A DNA stretch of 64,000 nt, from NCBI GenBank assembly GCA_020638055.1, contig JACKJH010000002.1, positions 186,001 to 250,000 of the forward strand, in the 5' to 3' direction. Shown here in pieces: positions 18,050 to 27,656 of the stretch (its first letter is position 1; every line of letters starts with the position of its first letter). The notes beneath the pieces are model-generated. The model was not told the DNA's origin, made no database searches, and worked only from the letters and a program-made list of their open reading frames with translations. This stretch comes from Hyphomicrobiaceae bacterium. GTDB lineage: Bacteria; Pseudomonadota; Alphaproteobacteria; Rhizobiales; Hyphomicrobiaceae. A program made the translations under genes and the position numbers.

Positions 18050-18454
18050 TCATGCTTGTTCCAGTTCCGTCAAAGTGCCCAGAAAATCCTTTGGGTGCAG
18101 GAACAATACCGGCTTACCGTGCGCCCCGATTTTCGGCTCCCCGTCGCCCAGAACCCGTGCACCGGCAGCCTTGAGCTGGTCGCGAGCGGCGATGATATCG
18201 TCCACTTCATAGCACACATGGTGGATCCCGCCGTTCGGGTTCTTTTCCAGAAACTTGTCAATTGGAGAGCCCTCGCCAAGTGGCTCCAGAAACTCGATCT
18301 TGGTATTGGGCAGTGTGACGAAAACAACTGTTACGCCGTGGTCCGGCTCAGCCTGAGGCGCTGAAACTTCAGCTCCCAGCGTGTCTCGGTAGGTCGCAAC
18401 AGCACCCTCAAGATCACGAACCGCGATAGCAACGTGATTGAGACGTCCGATCAT
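18050..18454 (-). CDS. mce: Methylmalonyl-CoA epimerase
   Basis: 134 aa. It interconverts (R)- and (S)-methylmalonyl-CoA for propionyl-CoA metabolism and, in some methylotrophs, the ethylmalonyl-CoA pathway. Seen: two vicinal-oxygen-chelate repeats with metal ligands in LNHVAIAV, IHHVCYEV and the final FLHPKDFLGTLTE. The ATG at 18454 (MIGRLNHV), preceded by GGAG nine bases upstream, was preferred over 18469 and 18532. It sits between rnj and the DUF1467 gene. Confidence 0.92.
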   Translation of the reverse strand: MIGRLNHVAIAVRDLEGAVATYRDTLGAEVSAPQAEPDHGVTVVFVTLPNTKIEFLEPLGEGSPIDKFLEKNPNGGIHHVCYEVDDIIAARDQLKAAGARVLGDGEPKIGAHGKPVLFLHPKDFLGTLTELEQA

Positions 18455-18547
18455 CTCGTTGTGCTCCATTGTTATTTTAATGGTGTTAGGCTGTTGTTCA
18501 AATTCAGGGCTATGCCGCCCAATCCATTTCAAACCAATTCAGCCTGA

Positions 18548-18650
18548 AACCCGTTCACGTTTCATTGAACCGCTAACGGGTTCTCTACTGTTGATTTAAG
18601 CGTGTTTATCATGGCTCTACCGTTGCCACACGTCAGCTAGCGCGCATGCG
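18548..18650. repeat. Degenerate C-type palindromic element
   Basis: First palindrome AACCCGTT/AACGGGTT with ATTCA-like centre, then a CATGGCTCTACC segment and CAGCTAGCGCGCATGC end. The layout parallels the copies at 3023, 12363 and 60094. It fills the mce-rnj gap. Confidence 0.55.
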
Positions 18651-18656
18651 GCTTCT

Positions 18657-20360
18657 TCACCCATCAATCAAATTTATGAGCACTTTGGCGATCGGCTTTT
18701 TGCCCCATACATTGGCAACCGCGGCGCGAACCGACCGGCGTACGGCTTCCCGGACAACTTCAATCTCGCGCAGCTTGCGAGTGGGCAGGCTATCGAGTGT
18801 TCCATCTACCGCGTCGGCAACGATATCGAACATTTCATTACCCTCTGCATCGAACTCTGGCACGCCGTCGAGCATGATTTCGGCGTCGGTCAGCACCTCA
18901 CCCTTACGCGAGAGTGCTATAGCGACGACGACGACACCGACAACGGCAAGCTTCCGCCTGTCGCGGACAGGTCCATCATCGCCGGGTACGATCAAACGGC
19001 CGTCCCGGAACAACCTGCCGACAGGAACGTCGTCGATTATCTCTGAGGGTTCGGGTGCAAGCCGCACCATTTCTCCGTTATGCGCTGTAACGATGAACGC
19101 TACGCCGCTTGAACGGGCCAACTCGGCATGCGCCTTCATGTGCCGCGCCTCGCCATGCATCGGGACTGCGACTTCCGGCTTGATCCATTCATACATTTTC
19201 TTGAGTTCATCTCGCCGTGGGTGACCGGTGACATGCACAAGCGCCTCGCCGTCAGTCACCACTTCGCAGCCCATCCGCGTCAACGCATTCTGAATCCGGC
19301 CTACCGATCTCTCGTTGCCAGGAATCGTGCGTGAAGAAAAAATGACCATGTCACCCTTTGCAAACTGCACGTCTGGATGCTGCTTATCGGCGATCCGCGC
19401 CATGGCAGCACGCGGCTCGCCCTGGCTGCCCGTACACAACAACACAACATCCTTGCGGTGGATGTATTTGAACTCCTGCTGGTCGACATAGCGGAAATCT
19501 TCCGGGAGATAACCAGTATCGCGGGCTACTGCGATAACCCGATGCAATGCTCGTCCCGCAACCACCAGCGTCCGGCCTGCCGCGCGGGCAGCATCACCCA
19601 CTGCCTTGATCCGCGCCACATTGGATGAGAACGTAGTGACAGCCACCCGGTGCGGCGCGGCCTTGATGATTTTGGCAATTGAGCTTGCAATTTCAGCTTC
19701 CGAGGGCGAACTCCCATCCCGCATGGCATTGGTTGAATCGCAAACCAACGCCCGAACCCCTTCCTGCCCGAGTTCGGCAAGGCGATTCTCGTTGGGAGGA
19801 TCGCCGACAAACGGCGTCTGATCGAGCTTCCAGTCCCCGGTATGCAGGGACAGCCCCAACGGCGTGCGGATTGCAATAGCCGAAGGCTCGGGAATGGAAT
19901 GCGACATTGTCACAAGTTCAATGTCAAACGGTCCAATCTTCGTCCGCGCGCCCAGAGGCATGACATTGACTGGCAATTTTATCTTGCCGCCGAATTCAAC
20001 TGACTTGGCCCTGAGCATCCCGGCGGTGAAGGGCGTCGCATATATCGGCGCCCCAAGCTGCGGCCAAAGATCGATGACCGCACCAATATGATCTTCGTGC
20101 GCGTGGGTCAGCACAATACCTTCAAGTGCCGAGCGCTCCTCGATGAGGAACCGGAGGTCGGGCAGGATAACGTCAACGCCGGGATCAAATTCACCTTCGG
20201 GAAAAGTGATGCCCAGGTCGATCAGCAGCCAACGCCGCGCATTTGAGGGTCCATACCCGTAGAGGTAGGCGTTCATGCCGATCTCGCCCATACCGCCAAG
20301 TGCAACCAGCACCAGCTCATCGGCCGCTTCGGTCTGCTTCCCCTTGTTCAACTTCGCCAA
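18657..20360 (-). CDS. rnj: Ribonuclease J
   Basis: 567-aa metallo-beta-lactamase/beta-CASP nuclease that processes and degrades RNA from 5' monophosphate ends. Seen: the HAHEDHIG zinc motif, SLHTGDWK, the beta-CASP block (VCDSTNAMRDGSSPSE, VAVTTFSSNVARI), TGSQGEPRAAM, HVTGHPRRDEL and the C-terminal domain. Alphaproteobacteria commonly have RNase J here, between birA and mce. The overlap or spacing with birA is about 57 bp. Confidence 0.95.
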   Translation of the reverse strand: MAKLNKGKQTEAADELVLVALGGMGEIGMNAYLYGYGPSNARRWLLIDLGITFPEGEFDPGVDVILPDLRFLIEERSALEGIVLTHAHEDHIGAVIDLWPQLGAPIYATPFTAGMLRAKSVEFGGKIKLPVNVMPLGARTKIGPFDIELVTMSHSIPEPSAIAIRTPLGLSLHTGDWKLDQTPFVGDPPNENRLAELGQEGVRALVCDSTNAMRDGSSPSEAEIASSIAKIIKAAPHRVAVTTFSSNVARIKAVGDAARAAGRTLVVAGRALHRVIAVARDTGYLPEDFRYVDQQEFKYIHRKDVVLLCTGSQGEPRAAMARIADKQHPDVQFAKGDMVIFSSRTIPGNERSVGRIQNALTRMGCEVVTDGEALVHVTGHPRRDELKKMYEWIKPEVAVPMHGEARHMKAHAELARSSGVAFIVTAHNGEMVRLAPEPSEIIDDVPVGRLFRDGRLIVPGDDGPVRDRRKLAVVGVVVVAIALSRKGEVLTDAEIMLDGVPEFDAEGNEMFDIVADAVDGTLDSLPTRKLREIEVVREAVRRSVRAAVANVWGKKPIAKVLINLIDG

Positions 20361-20417
20361 AGTTCTTGTCTTTCCCTGCCCCCGGAGGCTTGCCGCCTGT
20401 TTTTCTCAAGGCCTGAC

Positions 20418-21191
20418 TTATGACATTTCCGTTTCAGAAGCGAGACACACCTCGCCAAAGTTGAACTTACCCATAGATCCGTCTTGAATTGTCAACAGCA
20501 ACCAACCGTTTTCGTCCAATCCAGAAAATCGTCCCTGCACCAATCCTGATTGGGTGTGCACCGACATTTCCGTCCCCGTTGGCAGCGATGCGGCGCACCA
20601 AGCGGACCGCACCTCATGAAACCCCGTTTCGCCCTGCCATTTTTCCCCGATAGCCCACCGTGAGAAAGCAATATCGAGTGCAGCCAGGGCAGCCTCGGGC
20701 GATACATCGCGTTTTATCGCTTCTCGCAGGGTCGTTGCCCTGCGGCCATCAATGTGGGGGGCCGTGGCCAAATTTAAACCCACCCCGATGATGGCATAAG
20801 ACCGGCCTTCCGCTTGCGAACTTTCGATCAGCACGCCACCCAACTTGGCACCGCCAATCAGAACGTCGTTAGGCCATTTGAGGAAGACGCCTGGCACCGT
20901 TGCGCCGCCATTGAGCGCCTTGACCGATTCCACAACGGCCACGCCGGCAACGAGCGATAGCCGCGCCGCATTTGCCAGCCCACCCTTCAGGGGCAGCAAT
21001 AGACTTGCGGTCAAATTTCCACTGCCACCATCCCAAACACGCCCCGAACGGCCGCGTCCCGAGGTCTGGCGTTCCGCCATGATCCACAGCGGTTCGCACG
21101 CGCCGCCCATGGCGCGCCGCATCGCTTCGGAATTGGTGGAATCGACCTCATCGAGGCAAACAACGCGTGTTCTGGAATACGACCCAGTCAC
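20418..21191 (-). CDS. birA: Biotin-protein ligase (catalytic type, no DNA-binding domain)
   Basis: 257 aa. It attaches biotin to carboxylase carrier domains through biotinyl-AMP. Seen: VDSTNSEAMR, the GRGRSGRVWDGGSGNL biotin-binding loop, the KWPNDVLIGGAKLGG motif and a C-terminal SH3-like domain. There is no N-terminal helix-turn-helix, so it should not repress biotin genes. It overlaps the nuoN stop by four bases (ATGA) and is the tail of the nuo operon, a conserved alphaproteobacterial arrangement. Confidence 0.93.
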   Translation of the reverse strand: MTGSYSRTRVVCLDEVDSTNSEAMRRAMGGACEPLWIMAERQTSGRGRSGRVWDGGSGNLTASLLLPLKGGLANAARLSLVAGVAVVESVKALNGGATVPGVFLKWPNDVLIGGAKLGGVLIESSQAEGRSYAIIGVGLNLATAPHIDGRRATTLREAIKRDVSPEAALAALDIAFSRWAIGEKWQGETGFHEVRSAWCAASLPTGTEMSVHTQSGLVQGRFSGLDENGWLLLTIQDGSMGKFNFGEVCLASETEMS

Positions 21192-22621
21192 AGCCTGAGA
21201 GACCGGGCAGCCTGCGCTGCAGCGTCCACCAGCGGTGACGGGTAGACTATGAAGAACAACACGAAAATAGTTGCCAACGCCATGATCGTGCCGACCTTGC
21301 CATCAATCTGGCGAAACTTCTCCTTGGGTTCACGCACGAACATGATGATGACGATACGAAGATAGTAGAAGGCTGAAACCACACTCGCCAGCACCGCAAC
21401 CACAGCCAATGGAAACATGTTGGCCTTAACAGCCGCGGCGATCACGTAGAACTTGCCCCAGAAGCCGGCCAGCGGTGGTATGCCCGCCATGGAAAACATC
21501 AACATGCCAAGCGCAAATGCCATGCCGAGGTTGTTCTCGGCAAGCCCGGACAGCTCCTCGATGTCCTCGACAGGACCGTCGCTGCGCCGCATGGCTAGGA
21601 TGCACGCAAAAGTTCCCAGCGTCATGACGAGATAGATCGCCATGTATATCAGCACGCCCTGTGCCCCTTCGGAATTGTTGGCAGCCAGGCCAACCAGCGC
21701 AAAACCAACGTGCCCGATGGACGAATAGGCCATCAGTCGCTTGAAATTGCTTTGTCCAATTGCGGCAAAAGAGCCAAGCAACATGGATGCAATCGAGATG
21801 AATACGACAATCTGCTGCCACGCCGGTGCGGTGCCTGGAAACGCAACAGTCAATGTACGCACCATGAGCGCCATCGCCGCCACCTTGGGGGCGGCAGCAA
21901 ATAGCGCAGTAACCGGCGTTGGTGCACCTTCATAGACATCTGGTGTCCACATGTGGAACGGCACGGCGGAAATTTTGAATGCCAACCCCACCATCAGGAA
22001 TACCAGCCCGACAGTAACGCCGATGTTGGCCTCCTTGACCACACCAGCAATCACCGGAAAACTCGTTGATCCGGCGAACCCGTAGATGAGCGACGCACCG
22101 TAGAGCAGCATCCCTGAAGACAGCGCACCAAGCACGAAATACTTGAGGCCTGCCTCGCTTGAGCGCACCGCATCCCGCCTGAACGCCGCGACCACGTAAA
22201 GCGCAAGACTTTGCAGCTCAAGGCCGATGTAAAGTGCAATAAGATCGTTGGCCGAGATCATCATCATCATGCCAACGGTCGCCAGCAGCACGAGCACCGG
22301 ATACTCGAACTTCATCAGCCGCAGTTCGCCAAACGATTGGAACGACAACAACAACGCACCTGCTGCACCAATCAGCACCAGCAATTTCATAAAGCGCGTG
22401 AAACGGTCTATAACGAAAGCGTCATCAAAAAGACCGGCGGCATGGTGCGGATTGAGCAGCATCGCCACACCAGCCACGAGCAGCAGTCCAATCGCCAGCC
22501 AGGCGGCCATGGGGCCAGCTTCTTCCTGGTCTTGTTGGAATGCACCCTGCATGAGCAGCGCCATCGCACCCAAGGCCAATATGACTTCCGGCAACGCGGC
22601 ATAAGACAGAACGTCCGTCAT
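21188..22621 (-). CDS. nuoN: NADH-quinone oxidoreductase subunit N
   Basis: 477 aa, about 14 transmembrane segments, antiporter-like proton-pumping subunit of complex I. Seen: FKISAVPFHMWTPDVYEGAPTPVTAL with its conserved Lys and the LKRLMAYSSIGHVGFALVG motif. It overlaps nuoM by four bases at its start and birA at its end. Confidence 0.96.
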   Translation of the reverse strand: MTDVLSYAALPEVILALGAMALLMQGAFQQDQEEAGPMAAWLAIGLLLVAGVAMLLNPHHAAGLFDDAFVIDRFTRFMKLLVLIGAAGALLLSFQSFGELRLMKFEYPVLVLLATVGMMMMISANDLIALYIGLELQSLALYVVAAFRRDAVRSSEAGLKYFVLGALSSGMLLYGASLIYGFAGSTSFPVIAGVVKEANIGVTVGLVFLMVGLAFKISAVPFHMWTPDVYEGAPTPVTALFAAAPKVAAMALMVRTLTVAFPGTAPAWQQIVVFISIASMLLGSFAAIGQSNFKRLMAYSSIGHVGFALVGLAANNSEGAQGVLIYMAIYLVMTLGTFACILAMRRSDGPVEDIEELSGLAENNLGMAFALGMLMFSMAGIPPLAGFWGKFYVIAAAVKANMFPLAVVAVLASVVSAFYYLRIVIIMFVREPKEKFRQIDGKVGTIMALATIFVLFFIVYPSPLVDAAAQAARSLRL

Positions 22622-24171
22622 GGCAGGTTCTCCTTACGGCCTTCATAGGCGACACTGATCTTTACTTTCGTCGCGCCTGCCTTTTCGCTTTCGGTTGTAC
22701 GGATTGCAGCCTCGTAATTGGTCACCAGCTTTTTCACCGCCGGCGAAGTGACATCCAGGATTGGCGCAGGATAAAAACCAAAGACGATCGTCAGGATCAC
22801 CAATGGCGTCATCACCAGGATTTCACGCGGCCCCATATCCTTGATCGCCTTCAGGCTGGGCTTTTCAAGCGCACCGTAAATAACCCGGCGGTAGAGCCAA
22901 AGCGCATAACACGCCGACAGGATGACACCCGTGGTTGCAAACACCGCAACCCACGTGTTGGCTCGGAAGGCGCCGAGCAAGGTTAGAAATTCACCGATAA
23001 AGCCAGACGTCCCGGGCAGACCAACGTTCGCCATCGTGAACACCATGAAACAGAACGCATAAAACGGCATTCTGTCTGCCAATCCGCCGTAGGCAGCGAT
23101 CTCGCGTGTGTGCATGCGGTCGTAGATGACACCTACGCACAGGAACAATGCGGCCGAGACGATGCCATGTGACAACATCTGGAAAATGGCACCATCCAGC
23201 CCTTGCTGGGTGAAGGTGAAAATACCCATCGTCACGTAACCCATATGCGCCACGGACGAATACGCGATCAGCTTTTTCATGTCCTCTTGCGCCAGCGCGA
23301 CAAGAGACGTGTAGATGATGGCGATGATCGAAAGTGAGAACACCAATGGCGCAAGGTCGGCACTGGCAACAGGAAACATTGGCAGGGAAAACCTGAGGAA
23401 ACCGTAGCCGCCCATCTTCAAAAGGATGCCTGCCAGAATAACTGAGCCGGCCGTGGGTGCCTCGACATGCGCATCAGGCAGCCACGTATGGACGGGCCAC
23501 ATCGGCATTTTGACAGCGAACGAGGCAAAAAAGGCAATCCACAGCCACCATTGCATTTCGATGGGGAACTTCGCCTGCAGCAGTTGTTCGATATCGGTCG
23601 TTCCTGCCTGCCACCACATCGCCATCATGGCCAGCAGCATCAACACCGAACCCAGCAACGTGTACAGGAAGAACTTGTAGCTTGCATAGATTCTGCGCTT
23701 GCCGCCCCACACGCCGATGATGATGAACATCGGGATAAGTCCGGCTTCAAAGAACAGGTAGAACAGCACCAGATCGAGCGCCACAAAGACGCCAATCATC
23801 AGCGTTTCCAGAACCAGGAACGCGATCATGTATTCTTTTACGCGCTTCTGGATGGATTCCCACGATGCCAGTATGCACAGTGGCATGAGGAACGTCGTCA
23901 AGATGACGAACAGCATCGAGATTCCATCCACGCCGACTTTGTAGGTAAAAGTGCCAAGCCAGGGCATCTGGTCGACGAACTGGAAACCGGTGTTGGTCTT
24001 GTCGAAGGAGATCCAGATAAACAGCGATAAAACGAATGTGACGAGAGTCGTCCATAACGCAACGAAGCGCGCATTGCGTACCGCGTCCTGCGGCAGGAAC
24101 GCGATAAACAGCGCGCCAAGAAGCGGCAGCAGTAAAAGCAGGCTCAGTATCGGCAGCGTGACCAGGTTCAT
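22618..24171 (-). CDS. nuoM: NADH-quinone oxidoreductase subunit M
   Basis: 517 aa from the ATG at 24171 (MNLVTLPIL), which overlaps the nuoL stop as ATGA; the frame continues to 24291 but that part lies within nuoL. Antiporter-like membrane subunit. Seen: FEAGLIPMFIIIGVWGG with the conserved Glu, FAVKMPMWPVHTWLPDAHVEAPT and MKKLIAYSSVAHMGYVTMG. Proton translocation in the membrane arm. Confidence 0.96.
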   Translation of the reverse strand: MNLVTLPILSLLLLLPLLGALFIAFLPQDAVRNARFVALWTTLVTFVLSLFIWISFDKTNTGFQFVDQMPWLGTFTYKVGVDGISMLFVILTTFLMPLCILASWESIQKRVKEYMIAFLVLETLMIGVFVALDLVLFYLFFEAGLIPMFIIIGVWGGKRRIYASYKFFLYTLLGSVLMLLAMMAMWWQAGTTDIEQLLQAKFPIEMQWWLWIAFFASFAVKMPMWPVHTWLPDAHVEAPTAGSVILAGILLKMGGYGFLRFSLPMFPVASADLAPLVFSLSIIAIIYTSLVALAQEDMKKLIAYSSVAHMGYVTMGIFTFTQQGLDGAIFQMLSHGIVSAALFLCVGVIYDRMHTREIAAYGGLADRMPFYAFCFMVFTMANVGLPGTSGFIGEFLTLLGAFRANTWVAVFATTGVILSACYALWLYRRVIYGALEKPSLKAIKDMGPREILVMTPLVILTIVFGFYPAPILDVTSPAVKKLVTNYEAAIRTTESEKAGATKVKISVAYEGRKENLP

Positions 24172-26288
24172 TTCATCCCCCCACCGGCGAAAATGAAGTA
24201 GCTGATGAGAAGTGCCACGCCGATCAGCATGGCAAATGCGTAATGGTAGATGTAACCGGTCTGCAGCTTGACGAAACGCCCGGTCGTCCAAACGACACCG
24301 CGCGCCGTCCCGTCGATCGTCCCGTCGATGACGGCGCCATCACCACCCTTCCACAAGGCCCGGCCGAGCCATCGTATCGGCCTCACCAGCAGGACGTCAT
24401 AGAGCTCGTCGAAGTACCATTTGTTCAACAGGAAGAGGTAGAGGGGACGGAAGGTTCGGGCCGTCGCTTCGGGTAGCCATGGGGCAACGATGTAGTAAAG
24501 ATAGGCTAGGCCGAAGCCGATCGACATGGCGATTGTTGCAGACCACAATACCCAGGTCGGCAGGTCATGATGCCCGCCACCGTGCGCTTCGCCCGCACCG
24601 TGCGCTGCAGCACCAGCACCGTGCTGCACAGCCTCACCCGCCATTCCTGCCATGCCCGTCATGCCGGCCGCATGCCCGGCACCCTCGCCCATGGCTTGCC
24701 CAGCCATACCGATAGCCTGCGCCACATCTCCCGCCGCCGTCGTCGTTGCGACAGCGACGGAATCGCTGCCTTGCGCAATCGCCGTGCCCCAGAAAGCCGT
24801 CATCATGTCGCCGATGAAATAGGGCTGGAATACGAAACCGGCAAACACCGCACCAACCGCCAACACGCCAAGGGGTATCAGCATGACCAGCGGACTTTCG
24901 TGCGCGTGCTTGTAGACGTCGGGCTCCGCGCGCGTCTTACCGTGGAAGGTCATGAACACCAGGCGCCAGGAATAAAACGACGTCATGAAGGCTGCAAAAA
25001 CAAGCATCCAGAACGAATAGTCATAAGGCAGATGCGCCGCATAGGTGCTTTCGATGATGGCATCTTTGGAGTGGAAGCCGGCAAACCCGGCCAAATGCGG
25101 AATACCAACTCCTGTCAGCGCCAACGTACCGATCAGCATCATCAGCCACGTGATCCGTATTTTCGGCGCCAGCCCCCCCATGTTGCGCATGTCCTGCTCG
25201 TGATGCATTGCATGGATGACGGAGCCCGCGCCAAGGAACAGTAACGCCTTGAAGAATGCGTGTGTGAAGAGGTGGAAAATGCCCGCGCCATATGCCGACA
25301 CACCCAGTGCCGCGAACATGTAACCGAGCTGCGAACAGGTCGAATAGGCAATCACGCGCTTGATGTCGTTTTGGACAAGCCCGACGGTTGCCGCGAAAAA
25401 TGCCGTCGCAGTCCCCACCAGCGTGACCACCTGCAACGCCACTGGTGCTTGTTCAAACAACGGCGACAGCCGCGCGACCATGAAGACGCCAGCCGTCACC
25501 ATCGTTGCGGCATGGATCAGGGCGGAAACCGGCGTTGGGCCTTCCATGGCATCGGGCAGCCATGTGTGCAGCAAAAGCTGCGCCGACTTGCCCATCGCGC
25601 CCATGAACAAAAGCAGGCACAGCGTCGTCATGACATCGACCTGCATGCCCAGGAACGGCATCGTCGCTCCCTTCGCGCCCGGTGAAGCCTCAAAGATCAC
25701 GTCAAGGCTGATCGATCCGAAGTAGAAATAGACACCGAAAATGCCCAGCGCGAACCCGAAATCACCCACGCGGTTGACAACGAATGCCTTGATCGCCGCC
25801 GCGTTGGCCGACGGCTTGTGATACCAAAACCCGATCAACAGGTAGGACGCCAGGCCGACACCTTCCCACCCGAAGAACATCTGCAGGAGGTTGTCGGCCG
25901 TTACCAGCATGAGCATTGCGAAGGTGAACAGCGACAGATAGGCGAAGAAACGGGGACGGCTATCGTCCTCATGCATATAACCCACGGAGTATAGATGCAC
26001 GAATGCCGACACCGTGGTTACGACCACCAGCATCACCGCCGTCAATGTGTCGATCCTGAGTGACCAGGACACATCAAGATCACCTGACGTGATCCACCGC
26101 ATAACGGGAACGCGAGCCGTCTCCGAACCAAAGCCCACCTGAAAAAAGACGAACCAGGACAGCACCATCGAAATCATCAAAAAGCCAGTGGTGATGATTT
26201 CCGATGGTCTATCGCCAATCGCGCGGCCGAAGAACCCCGCGATAATCGCGCCAAGAAGCGGAAGGAAGACGATTGCGTTGTAGATCAT
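24168..26288 (-). CDS. nuoL: NADH-quinone oxidoreductase subunit L with Gly/Ala/His-rich insert
   Basis: 706 aa, the distal antiporter-like subunit with the long lateral helix. Seen: GWEGVGLASYLLIGFW, KSAQLLLHTWLPDAMEGPTPVSALIHAAT and HAFFKALLFLGAGSVIHAM. Between about residues 516 and 574 there is a low-complexity stretch of Gly, Ala, Met and His (including HGAGEAHGGGHHD) not found in model NuoL. It lies in a loop before the C-terminal helices. 17 bp separate it from nuoK. Confidence 0.96.
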   Translation of the reverse strand: MIYNAIVFLPLLGAIIAGFFGRAIGDRPSEIITTGFLMISMVLSWFVFFQVGFGSETARVPVMRWITSGDLDVSWSLRIDTLTAVMLVVVTTVSAFVHLYSVGYMHEDDSRPRFFAYLSLFTFAMLMLVTADNLLQMFFGWEGVGLASYLLIGFWYHKPSANAAAIKAFVVNRVGDFGFALGIFGVYFYFGSISLDVIFEASPGAKGATMPFLGMQVDVMTTLCLLLFMGAMGKSAQLLLHTWLPDAMEGPTPVSALIHAATMVTAGVFMVARLSPLFEQAPVALQVVTLVGTATAFFAATVGLVQNDIKRVIAYSTCSQLGYMFAALGVSAYGAGIFHLFTHAFFKALLFLGAGSVIHAMHHEQDMRNMGGLAPKIRITWLMMLIGTLALTGVGIPHLAGFAGFHSKDAIIESTYAAHLPYDYSFWMLVFAAFMTSFYSWRLVFMTFHGKTRAEPDVYKHAHESPLVMLIPLGVLAVGAVFAGFVFQPYFIGDMMTAFWGTAIAQGSDSVAVATTTAAGDVAQAIGMAGQAMGEGAGHAAGMTGMAGMAGEAVQHGAGAAAHGAGEAHGGGHHDLPTWVLWSATIAMSIGFGLAYLYYIVAPWLPEATARTFRPLYLFLLNKWYFDELYDVLLVRPIRWLGRALWKGGDGAVIDGTIDGTARGVVWTTGRFVKLQTGYIYHYAFAMLIGVALLISYFIFAGGGMK

Positions 26289-26305
26289 GTTCGAGCGCTC
26301 CGTCC

Positions 26306-26614
26306 TCAGCCCTTCATCATGTTGATGTCATCAACCGCGATCGAACCGCGGTTGCGGAAGTAGACAACGACGATTGCCAGGCCAATCGCAGCTTCAGCAG
26401 CAGCTACTGTGAGTACAAACAGAGCAAACACTTGCCCCACGAGGTCACCCAGGAAACTGGAGAACGCAACCAGGTTTATGTTGACGGCAAGCAGCATCAG
26501 TTCAACCGACATCAAAATGATGATGACGTTCTTGCGGTTCAAAAAAATGCCGAAGATGCCGATGGTGAATATGCAAGCTGCAACCACCAGATAATGCGCC
26601 AGCCCGATTTCCAT
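26306..26614 (-). CDS. nuoK: NADH-quinone oxidoreductase subunit K
   Basis: 102 aa with three transmembrane segments, the Mrp-like small membrane subunit. Seen: MEIGLAHYLVVAA start, MSVELMLLAVNINL with the conserved membrane Glu, and FVLTVAAAEAAIGLAIVV with the second one. The ATG at 26614 gives the standard length; an in-frame TTG at 26620 is also possible. It follows the 120-aa membrane protein with almost no gap. Confidence 0.95.
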   Translation of the reverse strand: MEIGLAHYLVVAACIFTIGIFGIFLNRKNVIIILMSVELMLLAVNINLVAFSSFLGDLVGQVFALFVLTVAAAEAAIGLAIVVVYFRNRGSIAVDDINMMKG

Positions 26615-26616
26615 GA

Positions 26617-26979
26617 TCAATGCTGCCTTTCCGGGTTGTTCAAACGCAACAGGTTCCAGGCAACGATAATTCCCGCCAGAAAAACAAAAACCAAAGTCGC
26701 GCTGACCAGCATTTCACCCTCGAACGGCCACCAATCAACCGTCACGCGAGCGCGGTGGTGCCCAAAAGTCCACAACGCGATGGCAATGCTGACAACCATC
26801 GCCAAAGCTGACCAGAACATCACGTCTCGTTGCTCACGCCATGATTTACGCGGCGCGCCATAGTACAAATTGAGCGATGCGCCGGCAGCGCCGCCCAACG
26901 CCAAAACCAGTCCCGCCATTTCCAGCAAAAGACCGATGTGGGCCGGCAGATCTGAAAAATCTGCAGGTGTCATCTCCAC
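26617..26979 (-). CDS. Uncharacterised three-helix membrane protein inside the nuo operon (between nuoJ and nuoK)
   Basis: 120 aa. Hydrophobic segments at about residues 15-38, 54-72 and 92-113, with a basic YGAPRKSWREQRDV loop after the first. The gene is tightly packed (40 bp after nuoJ, at most 2 bp before the nuoK ATG), so it must be cotranscribed with complex I. It does not resemble any of the fourteen core Nuo subunits. Complex I accessory subunit, assembly factor or unrelated passenger cannot be told apart here. Confidence 0.75.
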   Translation of the reverse strand: MEMTPADFSDLPAHIGLLLEMAGLVLALGGAAGASLNLYYGAPRKSWREQRDVMFWSALAMVVSIAIALWTFGHHRARVTVDWWPFEGEMLVSATLVFVFLAGIIVAWNLLRLNNPERQH

Positions 26980-27019
26980 TTTCCTTTCAGCACTTCAGTG
27001 CTTTGGTATTTATTCAATA

Positions 27020-27652
27020 TCAACGCTGCGCCTCCGCCGAAGGAACGATCGCCTGCCCTGGCGCAACCTTGACAATCTCAACGGCCGTTTCTGGTGTCCG
27101 GTTGACCTGCGCCGAAATCGACTGGCGTTTGACGCCTTCCTTGTGTTTGAGCGTCAATACGATTGCGCCGACCATCGCGACCAGAAGCACCAATCCGGCA
27201 CCTTGGAAGAAGTAGACATATTTCGTGTAGATCAGCAGGCCCAGCGCCTTGGTGTTGGAAACGCCCTCGGGCGCGGCAGCGGCAAGCTGTGTTCCCACGC
27301 CGACGTCAAAACCGTGAAACCCATAAAGCGCAATCAGTTCCGCCAGCACGACACCGCCAATAATGAGCCCGATCGGCGCGTTCTTGATAAAGCCGGCGCG
27401 CAACTCGGCGAAATCAACGTCGAGCATCATGACCACGAACAAGAACAGAACTGCCACCGCCCCGACATAAACAATCACCAGCAGCATCGCCAGGAACTCA
27501 GCACCCAGCAGCACGAACAAACCAGCGGCGTTGAAGAACGTCAGTATCAGGAACAGGACGGCGTGCACCGGGTTTTTGGCCGTAATCACCAGCACCGCCG
27601 AAATTACCGCCAGAACGGCAAACAGATAGAAAAAGAAGGCTGTCACCGTCAT
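27020..27652 (-). CDS. nuoJ: NADH-quinone oxidoreductase subunit J
   Basis: 210 aa from the ATG at 27652 (MTVTAFFFYLF), 4 bp after nuoI; a longer frame upstream is inside nuoI. Five transmembrane segments. Seen: AKNPVHAVLFLILTFFNAAGLFVLLGAEFLAMLLVIVYVGAVAVLFLFVVMML in divided blocks, including the pi-bulge region of the third helix. The C-terminus is longer and hydrophilic (EGVKRQSISAQVNRTPETAV) than in model species. Confidence 0.95.
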   Translation of the reverse strand: MTVTAFFFYLFAVLAVISAVLVITAKNPVHAVLFLILTFFNAAGLFVLLGAEFLAMLLVIVYVGAVAVLFLFVVMMLDVDFAELRAGFIKNAPIGLIIGGVVLAELIALYGFHGFDVGVGTQLAAAAPEGVSNTKALGLLIYTKYVYFFQGAGLVLLVAMVGAIVLTLKHKEGVKRQSISAQVNRTPETAVEIVKVAPGQAIVPSAEAQR

Positions 27653-27656
27653 CTCG

